From NCBI GenBank assembly GCA_050290865.1, contig JBNKIW010000018.1, positions 1 to 64,000 of the forward strand: a DNA stretch of 64,000 nt, in the 5' to 3' direction. A program made the translations under genes and the position numbers. Source of the DNA: JARRLC01 sp050290865. Its GTDB lineage: Bacteria > Pseudomonadota > Alphaproteobacteria > Rhizobiales > Rhodomicrobiaceae. Positions 42,554 to 51,757 of this stretch are shown here, one piece after another. Positions within the stretch are counted from its first letter, which is position 1; each line of letters starts with the position of its first letter. The notes beneath the pieces are model-generated. The model was not told the DNA's origin. It did no database searches and saw only the letters and a program-made list of their open reading frames with translations.

Positions 42554-43777
42554 TTATCCTGCTTCCTGCTGGCGCGCGGCCTCTCCAGCCTCAGCCTTCG
42601 CCGGTCGTTCCGCCCGTCCTCCGATGCCCAGCCAGCGCAAGACGGACTCCGAGTAGCGCGCACCACTGACCCCCGCCATCCACGCCAGAAACAGCATGGT
42701 CGTCGGAAGAATGACGCTGAATGTGCGGAACAGCACGACACCCGCGACCACCAGCACGGCAATGCCCACGCCATACAGCGTCCATTCAGCACGTTTGCTT
42801 TGTCTTCGCTCGCTGATCAAAAAGCCGAAAAGAGCCGCGATCATCATCAGCGCGAATTCGATGTCGCGCGGCACCAGCGCGATGGAGCGCCCGTCCAGGC
42901 GCTGAGCAAGGATCTGGCCATGGATCATCACGCCGGGCAGCTTCGCGCCATCCCAGATCGACAAGGGTGTCAGATGACGGTCGCGATCCGCGAAATCACC
43001 TCCGACAAGCACGAGCTTGCCCTTCAGCGCGGCGCGCCAGCTCGGCGGCAGCACAGCGGCGGGTCCGGCGTCGGGATCATGGCGCGGCACGCGAAGAACG
43101 GTAAACAGATCGCTCCCGCGCGGCGGCAGAAGCCAGGCGATGTAGGACGAGGCGAGCGGGGACAGCGGCTTGGCCTGGCGCGCGAGCACCGAGGGCAGGC
43201 CCTTATCCGGCGGATCGGCGATATAGCGCACGACCTGTTCGCCGATCTTAACCTTGTCGACGTCGCGGGCGAAGAAGACATGGCCGGTCTCGGCGCCCGA
43301 CGCCTTGAGGAACGCGTCCTGGTAGCGCAGGCTGTCTTTCTTGAAACGGGTCGCGCGGGCGTCGATCGCCCCGATGACGACAGGGGTGCGCGCAGTCTTG
43401 ATCGCCTCGATCAGCGCAGCCGTCTTGTTATCCTCGCTTTTGCGGTCGAAGAGGAAATCCAGGCCGATCGCTTTGGGGCCGGCTTCGTCCAGCGCGCGGA
43501 CCAGTTTCGCCATCAGACCGCGATCGACGGGCGAGAGATAATCGTATTGAGCAAGGCTCTCCTCGCCGACGAGTACGATGGCGATATCGCGGCGCGGCTC
43601 GGATGCGGTCTTGGAGAACAGCAAGGTGCGCCAGTCATAGGTCCAGGCGTCCGGCCCTTCCGGCTTGAACCCGGCAAGCGACACGACCGCCAAGGCTCCG
43701 GCCACGATCGCCGACCAGAGAATGCCGATGAGGACGCTCCGCGATCGCCCTGCTGATCTCGTGCTGCTCTCAGCCAT
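42554..43777 (-). CDS. CHASE2-domain membrane protein without output domain
   Basis: About 407 residues. One N-terminal membrane helix (VLIGILWSAIVAGALAVVSL) precedes a large periplasmic CHASE2 sensor domain (YDWRTLLF, IAIVLVGEESLAQY, AIGLDFLFD, GKLVLVGGDFADRD, PGVMIHGQILAQ), then three C-terminal helices and a short basic tail. No kinase, cyclase or other effector follows. ATG at 43777 has AGGGGGG upstream; ATG at 43795 is in frame. With the two small secreted proteins it may form a stimulus-sensing envelope module; that is inference. Confidence 0.85.
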   Translation of the reverse strand: MAESSTRSAGRSRSVLIGILWSAIVAGALAVVSLAGFKPEGPDAWTYDWRTLLFSKTASEPRRDIAIVLVGEESLAQYDYLSPVDRGLMAKLVRALDEAGPKAIGLDFLFDRKSEDNKTAALIEAIKTARTPVVIGAIDARATRFKKDSLRYQDAFLKASGAETGHVFFARDVDKVKIGEQVVRYIADPPDKGLPSVLARQAKPLSPLASSYIAWLLPPRGSDLFTVLRVPRHDPDAGPAAVLPPSWRAALKGKLVLVGGDFADRDRHLTPLSIWDGAKLPGVMIHGQILAQRLDGRSIALVPRDIEFALMMIAALFGFLISERRQSKRAEWTLYGVGIAVLVVAGVVLFRTFSVILPTTMLFLAWMAGVSGARYSESVLRWLGIGGRAERPAKAEAGEAARQQEAG

Positions 43778-43966
43778 GCCCCCCTCGCTTCGCATGCCGG
43801 ATGGCTCCGGCGCCGGGCCAACCTAGCGCAATTCTTCGTGACGTGGCCGCCTTATTTGCCGCACGGCTGCCCGCGCGGCCGGGACGGGCCTTGTCAAAGG
43901 GCGAAGCTACGCTACCATGGCTGAACAATGGCCAACAAACGATGACAAGGCCGTTCAGGGAGGACA

Positions 43967-44818
43967 ATGATGATACCCCGAACCTTGGCGGGGCTCGGCC
44001 GCGCTTTCGCGGCGATGGCGAGCCTCATGCTGCTGACCGGCGGCATTCTCGGGCCGGACGACCCGGAGACGACGTGGGGGGCCATCAAGCCCAGCATTTT
44101 CGGTGATCGAGCGATCGGTGCGGGCGGGGCCGTCCTCGCGATAGAGGCTCCGGAGCGGGCCGAAGATGCAGCCGTCGTGCCGGTCACGGTGCGTGCATTG
44201 ATACCGCAGGCGCCGGACCGTTACATCAAGAGCATAACCATCGTCATCGACGAAAACCCCGCGCCCGTGGCCGCAGCATTCACATTCGGTCCGGCGTCGG
44301 CCTCGGCGTCGCTTTCGACGCGCATGCGGGTGAACTCCTACAGCTATATCCGCGCGGTCGCCGAGTTGAACGACGGCTCGCTTTGGATGGCAAAGACTTT
44401 CGTGAAGGCCTCGGGTGGCTGTTCAGCACCGGCGCTGAAGGATCAGGACGACGCGATGGCCAGGCTGGGCCAGATGAAGCTGCGGCAATTTGGCGGAAGA
44501 CCGGAACGCACGGCGCTTGCCGCACCGGGTGAAACACCGGGGATGGAAGCTCAGATCATGCTACGCCATCCGAACCACTCCGGCCTGCAGATGGACCAGG
44601 TGAGCATGCTCTACATTCCGGCGCGTTTCGTCCGTCAGATGGAGGTGCGGCGCGGCGGCAAGCTCGTTTTCAAGATGGAGGGCGGTATTTCGCTGAGCGA
44701 AAATCCGGCGATCCGGTTCGCTTTGCACAAAGACGGCGCCGCCGATCTCAGCATCGAAGCCCGGGACACGGACAGCAAGGCTTTCGCCAAGACCTTCACC
44801 CTGAAGCCGGTAGGATAA
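43967..44818 (+). CDS. Fused SoxYZ-like sulfur carrier protein
   Basis: 283 residues, signal peptide at the N-terminus. Residues about 35-150 resemble SoxY and residues about 185-283 SoxZ (MLRHPNHSGLQMDQ, YIPARFVRQMEVRRGGKLVF, SENPAIRFAL). The carrier cysteine is Cys152 in ASGGCSAPA, in the middle of the fused chain, instead of the C-terminal GGCGG of SoxY. This is the layout of the quinoprotein-dehydrogenase-associated SoxYZ-like family. No other sox or quinoprotein genes are near. It is divergent from the CHASE2 gene. Role: covalent carrier of a periplasmic sulfur (or other) intermediate. Confidence 0.85.
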   Translation: MMIPRTLAGLGRAFAAMASLMLLTGGILGPDDPETTWGAIKPSIFGDRAIGAGGAVLAIEAPERAEDAAVVPVTVRALIPQAPDRYIKSITIVIDENPAPVAAAFTFGPASASASLSTRMRVNSYSYIRAVAELNDGSLWMAKTFVKASGGCSAPALKDQDDAMARLGQMKLRQFGGRPERTALAAPGETPGMEAQIMLRHPNHSGLQMDQVSMLYIPARFVRQMEVRRGGKLVFKMEGGISLSENPAIRFALHKDGAADLSIEARDTDSKAFAKTFTLKPVG

Positions 44819-44933
44819 CGGATCGAACCACACCCGCCGGAAAGCCGGGGCGTCGCCGTGCGGCGAATTGGTCCGCCCTGCCCTCCTTGCCGTGCGGGCG
44901 CCCGTCCTCTATCTGCAGGGGAGCATTCCCCTG

Positions 44934-46265
44934 ATGATTCGAGGAAACGGCGTGCTGCGTTTCATCCTGCCGCTTTTCATCGCACCGCTCCTGTTGCTCG
45001 CGGCGGCGAACATCATGGACCCGTATCTTGTGCCCGTAAGGTCATGGGCGCCGTGGGTCATCACCGCGGCCGCCGCGTTCGGGGCATGGCGCAGCTATCG
45101 CGACGACGGTCTCCCGCAGGGAGGACGGCGGTTCTTCATCGCGCTCTGGTGTGCGGTTCCGGTGGCGCTGGCGGTGGCAGGCGGCACGTTCTACTTCCGT
45201 AAACACGCCGTGTTGTCGGCAACCGGTCCCGAGGTCCGGACGCTCGGCCGCCACTTCATCACCGGCTACACGCGCTTCGACGAAGTGGCGCTGCTGGCCG
45301 GGCGCGGCCTCATCGGCGGCGTCTACGTGACCAGGCGCAATGCGCGCGGCAAGACGGCGGAGGGCTTGCGCCGCGAGATCGAATACCTCCAGACCATCCG
45401 CAGGGCGCACCACCTGCCGCCGCTGATTGTCGCCACGGACCAGGAAGGCGGCATCGTGTCGCGCCTGTCGCCCCCCCTGATGACGCTGCCGCCGCTGGCC
45501 ACCCTTGCCGGAATGACACCTGAGCGGCGCCGGGTCGCCGCCCGGCATTACGGTATCTTCCAGGGCCGGGAACTGGCCGCCATCGGGATCACGGTCAATT
45601 TCGCGCCGGTGCTCGATCTGCGCCCGGCAGGCGACGGCGGTTTGCTCGACCGCAACAGCCATATCGGGCGCCGCGCCATCGCCGCGGACGCGCGCACCGT
45701 CGCCGATATCGGCCTCGCCTATGCGCGCGGGCTGGAAGATGCGGGCGTAACGCCGGTGGTCAAGCATTTCCCCGGCCTCGGGCGCATCACAGCCGATACC
45801 CACCATTTCCGCGTGAGCGTCGACGCTCCCCGCAGCGAACTGGAAGCTTCGGACTGGCTGCCATTCCGCGAAGTGCTCAGAGGGACCAACGCCTTCCTGA
45901 TGGTCGGCCATGTCAAGCTGAGCGCCATCGACCCGGCACGGCCCGCGTCGCATTCGCGGGCGGTAATCCACGACCTCCTGAGGCAGGGCTGGGGATTTCA
46001 GGGCATAACAGTGACCGATGACCTGCTGATGTCGCCCGTCTATCAATACGGCCTGTGCGACGCCGTCATCGAGGCGCTGAATGCCGGAATCGACCTCCTG
46101 CTCGTGGCTTATGACGGGCAGCAGTTCTACCGCGTCATGCGCTGTGCGCTCGTCGCCCATGAGCGCGGACTTCTGGACGAGGCCCAGCTCGCCGAAAGCG
46201 CGAGGCGCCTGCGTGTCCATCCCCCGCCCGGCAAAAGGCGGTCCGCGAGCGCGGCACGTGATTGA
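44934..46265 (+). CDS. Membrane-anchored glycoside hydrolase family 3 (NagZ-like)
   Basis: 443 residues. Three N-terminal membrane segments (about 8-25, 38-52, 66-86) precede a GH3 beta-N-acetylhexosaminidase domain: IVATDQEGGIVSRL, NFAPVLDLRP, KHFPGLGRITADTHH (His of the Asp-Thr-His motif) and nucleophile Asp in GITVTDDLLM. NagZ enzymes of peptidoglycan recycling are normally soluble and cytoplasmic, so the membrane part is unusual. ATG at 44934 has GGGGAG upstream; the frame opens earlier without a start signal. It removes N-acetylglucosamine from muropeptides if it follows its family. Confidence 0.85.
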   Translation: MIRGNGVLRFILPLFIAPLLLLAAANIMDPYLVPVRSWAPWVITAAAAFGAWRSYRDDGLPQGGRRFFIALWCAVPVALAVAGGTFYFRKHAVLSATGPEVRTLGRHFITGYTRFDEVALLAGRGLIGGVYVTRRNARGKTAEGLRREIEYLQTIRRAHHLPPLIVATDQEGGIVSRLSPPLMTLPPLATLAGMTPERRRVAARHYGIFQGRELAAIGITVNFAPVLDLRPAGDGGLLDRNSHIGRRAIAADARTVADIGLAYARGLEDAGVTPVVKHFPGLGRITADTHHFRVSVDAPRSELEASDWLPFREVLRGTNAFLMVGHVKLSAIDPARPASHSRAVIHDLLRQGWGFQGITVTDDLLMSPVYQYGLCDAVIEALNAGIDLLLVAYDGQQFYRVMRCALVAHERGLLDEAQLAESARRLRVHPPPGKRRSASAARD

Positions 46266-46352
46266 CTCCGACTGCCCTTATCACCGATCTTTGACCGGAT
46301 CGGGACTCGCGGAAATGGCGCGCAGCGGTTAATGCTTTCTCGGGGAAGGGCG

Positions 46353-46703
46353 ATGCGCAAGACTTTCAAACTCTCCGCCGAAGAGATCAAGCCCCTCGTC
46401 GATGGCTATGGCGGCTGCATCGCCTCCGACAAGATCACGGTGGAGGGATATCCCGTCCGCTTTATGTACCGCGAGGAAACGGACGACGACACGGACAGCG
46501 GCTGGCGCTTCATGTCGGCCTTCGAGAGCGATGACTACCTCGAAGACGCCGACAATTTCGGCTATTACAACGTCAATACCATTGCCAATTACGATCCCAG
46601 CATCATCCCCTTTCTGGATGAGCCCTCGGGAAGTGTTTTCGAGAAGACATCCCGGTCCGAGCGTTTTCTCGCCGTGACCGGCTGGGCCGATGCCGACGAA
46701 TGA
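46353..46703 (+). CDS. DUF2185 (Imm33-like) protein
   Basis: 116-residue acidic soluble protein with the DUF2185 pattern: GGCIASDKITVEGYPVRFMYRE, DSGWRFMSAFESDDY, NVNTIANYDPSIIPFLD. This family is widespread, sometimes as an immunity-type domain in polymorphic toxin loci, often as a lone gene. No toxin partner is adjacent. ATG at 46353 (MRKTFKL) has GGGGAAGGG just upstream. Confidence 0.75.
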   Translation: MRKTFKLSAEEIKPLVDGYGGCIASDKITVEGYPVRFMYREETDDDTDSGWRFMSAFESDDYLEDADNFGYYNVNTIANYDPSIIPFLDEPSGSVFEKTSRSERFLAVTGWADADE

Positions 46704-46780
46704 GGCGGTCTGCGCCAAACCTCCCGGCGCTTGCCCGGCGGGCCGGTTGCTCACGCCCAAACGATTGAGGAGGAGCCCCT

Positions 46781-47755
46781 TTGAGCCATGCAATCCGCGC
46801 ACACATCCTTGGCGGGCCGGAAGTTCTGCTGTGGGAGGAGGTCGACGTCCCGGCGCCCGGACCTGGACAGGCGAAAATCCGCCACCACGCGGTGGGTGTG
46901 AATTTCATCGACATCTATCACCGCACCGGCCTGTACCAGACGGCCGAGCTGCCCTTCGTCCCCGGTTCGGAAGGCGCGGGCGTGGTTCTGGAAATCGGAC
47001 CCGATGTCACGGAAGTGGCGCCGGGGGACCGCGTCGCCTATGCGGGACCGCCGGGGGCCTATGCCGAAGAGCGGCTCATTCCCGCCGACCGTCTGGTTAA
47101 GCTGCCCGATGCCATCACCTTCGAGACCGCCGCCGCCATGATGCTGCAGGGCATGACGGTGCAATATCTGATCACGCGCACCTATTCCGTCGGACCCGAG
47201 ACGACGCTTTTGTGGCATGCAGCGGCGGGTGGCGTTGGCCTCATCGCCATGCAGTGGGCTGCCCATCTCGGCGCGACGATTATCGGGACCGCCGGGTCCG
47301 ACGAGAAGGCGGCGCTGGCCAGGGCGCATGGCTGCACGCATGTCATCAACTACACCCGCGAGGACTTCGTCGAGCGCGTCCGCGAGATCACCGGCGGCAG
47401 AGGGTGCGACGTGGTCTACGACTCGGTCGGCAAGGACACATTTCCCGCCTCGCTGGACTGCCTGCGCCCGCGCGGCATGTGGGTCAGTTTCGGCAATGCC
47501 TCGGGCACCGTGCCGCCTTTTGAGATCACCCTTCTCGGCCAGAAGGGCTCGCTGTTCACCACGCGACCGTCGCTGTTCCATTATGTCGCTGCGCGCGAGG
47601 ATCTGGTGGCGACGGCAGACGACCTGTTCGACGTCGTGCAGCAGGGCATCGTGAAAATCGCCGTCAACCACACCTATCCATTGAGCGCGGCCGCCGACGC
47701 TCATCGCGATCTGGAGGCGCGGCGGACGACGGGGTCGATCGTGCTGCTTCCCTGA
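46781..47755 (+). CDS. qor: NAD(P)H:quinone reductase, zeta-crystallin type
   Basis: 324-residue zinc-free MDR-superfamily enzyme (VGVNFIDIYHRTGLY, GSEGAGVVLEIGPDV, LMLQ-type LQGMTVQYL, cofactor motif HAAAGGVGLIAMQWA, and a GTAGSDEKAALARAHG segment). It reduces quinones by one electron using NADPH. The start is TTG at 46781 with GAGGAGG seven or more bases upstream. Convergent with the TorF-type porin gene. Confidence 0.9.
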   Translation: MSHAIRAHILGGPEVLLWEEVDVPAPGPGQAKIRHHAVGVNFIDIYHRTGLYQTAELPFVPGSEGAGVVLEIGPDVTEVAPGDRVAYAGPPGAYAEERLIPADRLVKLPDAITFETAAAMMLQGMTVQYLITRTYSVGPETTLLWHAAAGGVGLIAMQWAAHLGATIIGTAGSDEKAALARAHGCTHVINYTREDFVERVREITGGRGCDVVYDSVGKDTFPASLDCLRPRGMWVSFGNASGTVPPFEITLLGQKGSLFTTRPSLFHYVAAREDLVATADDLFDVVQQGIVKIAVNHTYPLSAAADAHRDLEARRTTGSIVLLP

Positions 47756-47760
47756 CGGCG

Positions 47761-47775
47761 GGGGGCGGCGCCCCC
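47761..47775. repeat. GC hairpin between convergent genes
   Basis: GGGGGC-GGC-GCCCCC forms a perfect 6-bp stem just after the qor stop and before the convergent TorF-type gene end. There is no T-run; a bidirectional transcription barrier is possible. Confidence 0.3.
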
Positions 47776-47808
47776 TGCCCTGCCCTTTCAGGCGGAAGAA
47801 ACCGCCGC

Positions 47809-48624
47809 TCAGAACTCCGCTTTGACGCCTGAGACGAAACGCGAGCCGCACTGCCCCGCGCAATCCTCGGCGCTGATGGTGTTGTGATAGTAGAAACCAA
47901 ATTTGTAGTTCTTGGCGAAGCCGAGTTCCAGCCCGACATGCCACCATCCGTAATCCACTCCGCCCTCGTTTTCGTCCCCGTCCTGCCAGGCGATTTCTCC
48001 GACAAGGGCCGGCGAGAAGATGCGGATCTTCGGCAACTCGCATTCCGCGCTGCCCTCAATGATCCAGTTCGGGCCGACCTCGCCTGAATAATCCGGCGAG
48101 TAGCGCAGCGCCACGCCGGTCGTGAGGCGCTTTCTGAATTTGTAGGCGATGCCCGTCTTCGCCTCCCAGTAATCGTAGTCATAAAACGGATTGTCGGTGT
48201 CGGGATAGGTGACGTAGACGCCCTCAACCACGAAGGTGAAGTCTCTTACGGTCTTCTCGTAGCCGAAGGTGAGGTCGATTTCCTCATAGAGTGTGATGCC
48301 CGTCACATCGTCCAGGATCTTCATGCTCGATGCCCAGGCCTTGCCGTAAAAACCGTTGCGGCCAACGATGAATTCGCCCTGGATGGCGGGATTGCCTTCC
48401 GTCTGCGTGTACCCGTCCGAGACCCAGTCGGATAGCAGCTCGGCGTTGGTATTGATCGTAAATCCGCCGAGTTTCACGCCGGTCCCCTCGTCGGGCCCCT
48501 CCTGACCGACCGGCTCATCCTCCGCGGCATGAGCCCCGAACGCCAGCAGCACACTACACGCCGCTGCCGCGAGTACCGTCTTGAGCGTCCCGTGCCGGGC
48601 CTGGTTGCTGATGGCCTGTTTCAT
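47809..48624 (-). CDS. TorF-family putative porin
   Basis: 271 residues. Signal peptide (about 1-34, ending AFGAHAAE), then a beta-strand-rich chain with alternating hydrophobic/aromatic residues (INTNAELLSDWVSDGYTQTEGNPAIQGEF, LTFGYEKTVRDFTFVVEGVYVTYPD in pieces) and a C-terminal Phe (VSGVKAEF) typical of outer-membrane barrels. The SDWVSDGYTQTEGNPAIQG region is the hallmark of the TorF/Gcw_chp family. The substrate is not known. Confidence 0.82.
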   Translation of the reverse strand: MKQAISNQARHGTLKTVLAAAACSVLLAFGAHAAEDEPVGQEGPDEGTGVKLGGFTINTNAELLSDWVSDGYTQTEGNPAIQGEFIVGRNGFYGKAWASSMKILDDVTGITLYEEIDLTFGYEKTVRDFTFVVEGVYVTYPDTDNPFYDYDYWEAKTGIAYKFRKRLTTGVALRYSPDYSGEVGPNWIIEGSAECELPKIRIFSPALVGEIAWQDGDENEGGVDYGWWHVGLELGFAKNYKFGFYYHNTISAEDCAGQCGSRFVSGVKAEF

Positions 48625-48897
48625 TTCACGCGTTCTCCGTTGTCATGCTGCGAAGGTCTACGCTGAAACACAACCGTACGTTGCGCATGGATGACGACGA
48701 TTCGCGGAAGGGGGCAACGGTGCCAGGGGTGGCGCGGTCACTTGTCCCCATGTGGCCGAGGCTGTGCACAGGCTCCGGGCAAAAAGCTGTTTCCGAGAGC
48801 GGGCGCGGGAGGCTATACCCTCCGTCATGCTAGGCTATGAAACGCCCTCCGCCGTCAGATCGTGGCCCTCCTCCGCCGCCACGGGACGGTTCCGCGT

Positions 48898-49698
48898 ATG
48901 AAAACCGGTCGCCGCCACAAGCCGCAGGAGCGCGGCGCCCGGGCACGCCCTGGCCGGGAACGCGGACGGAACACACCGGATACCCTGCGGATTTACGGCC
49001 TGCACGCCGCCGAGGCTGCGCTCGCCAATCCGCGGCGGACCATCCGGGCCGTCTACGCCACGCCGAACGCCGCGCAGCGCGTCGCCGCCCTCACCGGCGG
49101 GACGCGGCCACCGATGCGCGACGTCACGCCGACGGATCTCGACCGCATGCTGGGCGAGGATACCGTTCACCAGGGCATCCTGGTGGAGGCGGCGCCGCTG
49201 CCCGAGCCCGGTCCGGACGTTCTGGAGAATGCGCAGCTTGCCATCGTGCTGGACCAGATCACCGATCCGCATAATGTCGGTGCAATACTGCGCTCCGCCG
49301 CAGCGTTCGGAGCCGGTTGCCTGATCATGACGGCGCGCAACAGCCCGCCGCTGGCGGGTGCGCTGGCGAAGGCGGCCTCAGGCGGACTGGAGCACGTGCC
49401 GGTCATGCTACCCGCCAATCTCGCGCAGGCGCTGCGCGGGCTGGGCGATCTCGGCTTCACGCGCATCGGGCTGGACTCCGGCGGTGACCTCACCTTCGAA
49501 GAGCTGCCCCCACCGGAGCGGCTGGCCCTCGTCCTCGGCGCGGAAAACCGCGGCTTGCGGCGTCTCACGGCGGAAAACTGCGATGCGATCTGCGCTCTGA
49601 CGACGACAGGGGCCATCCGCAGCTTGAACGTCTCCAACGCGGCGGCGATCGCTCTGCACACGGCGCTCATGAAACAGAAAAGCCGCCCGGGTTATTAG
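48898..49698 (+). CDS. rlmB: RlmB-type 23S rRNA 2'-O-ribose methyltransferase
   Basis: 266-residue SpoU-family enzyme. An N-terminal substrate-binding domain (LRIYGLHAAEAALANPRRTI) is followed by the three SPOUT motifs: DQITDPHNVGAILRSAAAFG, LVLGAENRGLRRL and IRSLNVSNAAAIALH, which form the knotted SAM site. E. coli RlmB methylates G2251. ATG at 48898 begins a basic tail MKTGRRHKPQERGARARPG, usual in alphaproteobacteria. Confidence 0.92.
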   Translation: MKTGRRHKPQERGARARPGRERGRNTPDTLRIYGLHAAEAALANPRRTIRAVYATPNAAQRVAALTGGTRPPMRDVTPTDLDRMLGEDTVHQGILVEAAPLPEPGPDVLENAQLAIVLDQITDPHNVGAILRSAAAFGAGCLIMTARNSPPLAGALAKAASGGLEHVPVMLPANLAQALRGLGDLGFTRIGLDSGGDLTFEELPPPERLALVLGAENRGLRRLTAENCDAICALTTTGAIRSLNVSNAAAIALHTALMKQKSRPGY

Positions 49699-49759
49699 AC
49701 CAGGACGGCTTGGAGGTGGTCGAAGGCCGCCCGACCGGATCGCCCGCGGCCAGACGCTG

Positions 49760-50014
49760 TTAGCGACGACGGCGGCGGCGACGCTCCACGCGCCGACAGG
49801 CGGGCTTACCGTGCAGCACGCGGCCAACCTTGTGGATGATGTTGAACGGCCAAGTCCGCATGCGGCACTCGCGGCCAACGACGTAGTCGGTCACGAGATA
49901 GGCCGCCACACCGACGGCGACGGCACCGCCGTCAGCCCTGGCATCACGCGGAGCGCCGGCCAGCAGCGCAGCGGAAAGAGCGACGGCAGCCGCCGCAGTC
50001 ATCGTTCTGGTCAT
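49760..50014 (-). CDS. Small secreted basic protein
   Basis: 84 residues with a signal peptide (MTRTMTAAAAVALSAALLAG, cleavage near DARAD), a hydrophobic middle (GGAVAVGVAAYLVTDYVVGR), two cysteines (CRMRTW and ACRRV) and a run of nine or so arginines at the C-terminus. Unrecognised. RBS GAGGGACT lies upstream of the chosen ATG. The polyarginine tail is unusual for a periplasmic protein. Confidence 0.55.
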   Translation of the reverse strand: MTRTMTAAAAVALSAALLAGAPRDARADGGAVAVGVAAYLVTDYVVGRECRMRTWPFNIIHKVGRVLHGKPACRRVERRRRRRR

Positions 50015-50222
50015 AGTCCCTCCATCAAGCACACAACTCAGTGCTCGTCTTAGTTTACTCGATCCGGCCAGGGAAATGCAACAATAGGCCGCACCCGGGC
50101 GGCATCAAATTGTCAGGGCTGTGCCAAGAATGCTGCAACACGCGGGAGCGCACATCCCCGCTGTTGACGCCCGATGCGCGGCACTTCCGATAGCGCCGCG
50201 TTCTCAATCCGCGATGCGCAAC

Positions 50223-51152
50223 TCACGCCGCGTGGATCCGCGCGCCCTCGGGCCGGCGCACCTTCAGCTTCTTTACGCGGCGCCGGTCCGCCTCCAGGAT
50301 CTCGAACTCGAAACCCGACGGATGGTGAACGATCTCACCGCGCACCGGCACGCGCCCCAGCATGGTGAACACCAGGCCGCCCAGCGTGTCGACGTCTTCA
50401 CCCTCACCGGAGGCCAGCGAACGCCCGATCTTCGCCTCGACGTCCTCGATCTCGGCACGGGCGTCCGCGACGAGGTCTCCCGCATCCTCGGCGATCAGCG
50501 GCTGATGGGTGTCGTGCTCGTCGGCGATGTCACCGAAGATTTCCTCCAGCAGGTCCTCGAAGGTCGCGAGACCGTCCGTCCCACCATACTCGTCGATGAC
50601 CAGCGCCAGATGGATGTGACGGCTCTGCATCTTTACCAGGAGATCGAGTGCGGACATCGAGGGCGGTGCGAAAATGACATCGCGAATCAGGCCCGCGGCG
50701 GTGACCGGCATGGCAAGATCGGCAGCGCTGAGACCGCCCGCACCGCCGGCCTGAGGCTGCTCCTGGAGGCGCGCAAAGATCCAGCTCATGACGTCCTTGA
50801 CGTGGACCATGCCCAGCGGGTTGTCGAGCGTATCGTGGTAGACAGGCACGCGCGAATAGCCCGTGCGCGAGAAAACGGCGATGAGATCGGCCAGCGGCGC
50901 GCAGTCCTCCACCGCGACGATACTTCCGCGCGGCAGGCTCATGTCCTCGGCACGCAGGTTCTTGAAACGCAGGGCCTTCTGCAACATCGCGCGCTCGGCC
51001 ACCGAGAACGCGAGGCCCTCGTCGTCGGCCAGCGCTTCCTCGATGACGGCGCGGGCATCGATGCTGGGCGCGAAGCCCAGCTTGGCGGCGAGACGGTCGA
51101 ACCAGCTCGGTTCCTGGCGTTCGCCATTCGGGTTTGCTGAATGGTCGGTCAT
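50223..51152 (-). CDS. corC: CorC/YbeX-type CBS-domain protein
   Basis: 309 residues: two CBS domains (RGSIVAVEDCAPLADLIAVFSRTGYSRVPVY and DVIFAPPSMSALDLLVKMQSRHIHLALVIDEYGGTDG, read in parts) and a CorC_HlyC domain at the C-terminus (VDTLGGLVFTMLGRVPVRGE). There is no DUF21 membrane domain, so it is the soluble CorC type linked to magnesium/cobalt efflux and to ribosome quality genes. It overlaps the ybeY stop by four bases. Confidence 0.93.
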   Translation of the reverse strand: MTDHSANPNGERQEPSWFDRLAAKLGFAPSIDARAVIEEALADDEGLAFSVAERAMLQKALRFKNLRAEDMSLPRGSIVAVEDCAPLADLIAVFSRTGYSRVPVYHDTLDNPLGMVHVKDVMSWIFARLQEQPQAGGAGGLSAADLAMPVTAAGLIRDVIFAPPSMSALDLLVKMQSRHIHLALVIDEYGGTDGLATFEDLLEEIFGDIADEHDTHQPLIAEDAGDLVADARAEIEDVEAKIGRSLASGEGEDVDTLGGLVFTMLGRVPVRGEIVHHPSGFEFEILEADRRRVKKLKVRRPEGARIHAA

Positions 51153-51730
51153 GCGGGCAGCCCCTGGACAAGCGATGGGCGCTCGTTTGATGGTTTCCGG
51201 TAAGGATCGGGAATACCGATGCCGGCGAGGATGTCGCGCTCCAGCGCCTCCATCGCACAGGCTTCCTCGTTCGTCGCGTGATCAAAGCCCGCCAGATGCA
51301 GGAGCCCGTGCACGCTCAGATGGGCCAGATGGTCGAGCGGGCGCTTGCCCTCCTCGGCGGCCTCGCGAATCACGGTCTCGCGCGCGATGATGATGTCACC
51401 GAGAGGCGCCTCGCCGCCAGCAGTGCCCGGCAGCGGGGTCGTGGGAAACGAGAGCACGTTGGTGGGCTTGTCCTGACCGCGGAATTCGGCGTTGAGCCTG
51501 CGCACGTCAGCGTCAGCGGTTAACACCACCGCAGCTTCACGCCCGGCTATCCGAGGGATTTTTGCCGCAACGGCTTGTGCAGCCTGCTTGACCGCGGCTT
51601 CGACATCCCCAAGAGCGCGCCACGCCCCGTCGGAAATCAGGAGCGTCAAGAGACTAGAGTCAGGGTCGTCGGATGCCGCGCTGCCGTCCTCGGCAACGGC
51701 GGGCAACCGGCTGGCGCTGTTCACGTTCAT
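51149..51730 (-). CDS. ybeY: YbeY, endoribonuclease for 16S rRNA maturation
   Basis: 193-residue zinc-dependent RNase with the signature HGLLHLAGFDH (three zinc histidines, H-x3-H-x5-H) and the RxLNxxFRxxDKPTNVLSFP segment (RRLNAEFRGQDKPTNVLSFP). RBS AGAAGG is two bases before ATG 51730. Between phoH and corC in the conserved order. Confidence 0.95.
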   Translation of the reverse strand: MNVNSASRLPAVAEDGSAASDDPDSSLLTLLISDGAWRALGDVEAAVKQAAQAVAAKIPRIAGREAAVVLTADADVRRLNAEFRGQDKPTNVLSFPTTPLPGTAGGEAPLGDIIIARETVIREAAEEGKRPLDHLAHLSVHGLLHLAGFDHATNEEACAMEALERDILAGIGIPDPYRKPSNERPSLVQGLPA

Positions 51731-51757
51731 AACCTTCTTATTTAAACCTGTCAGCCA

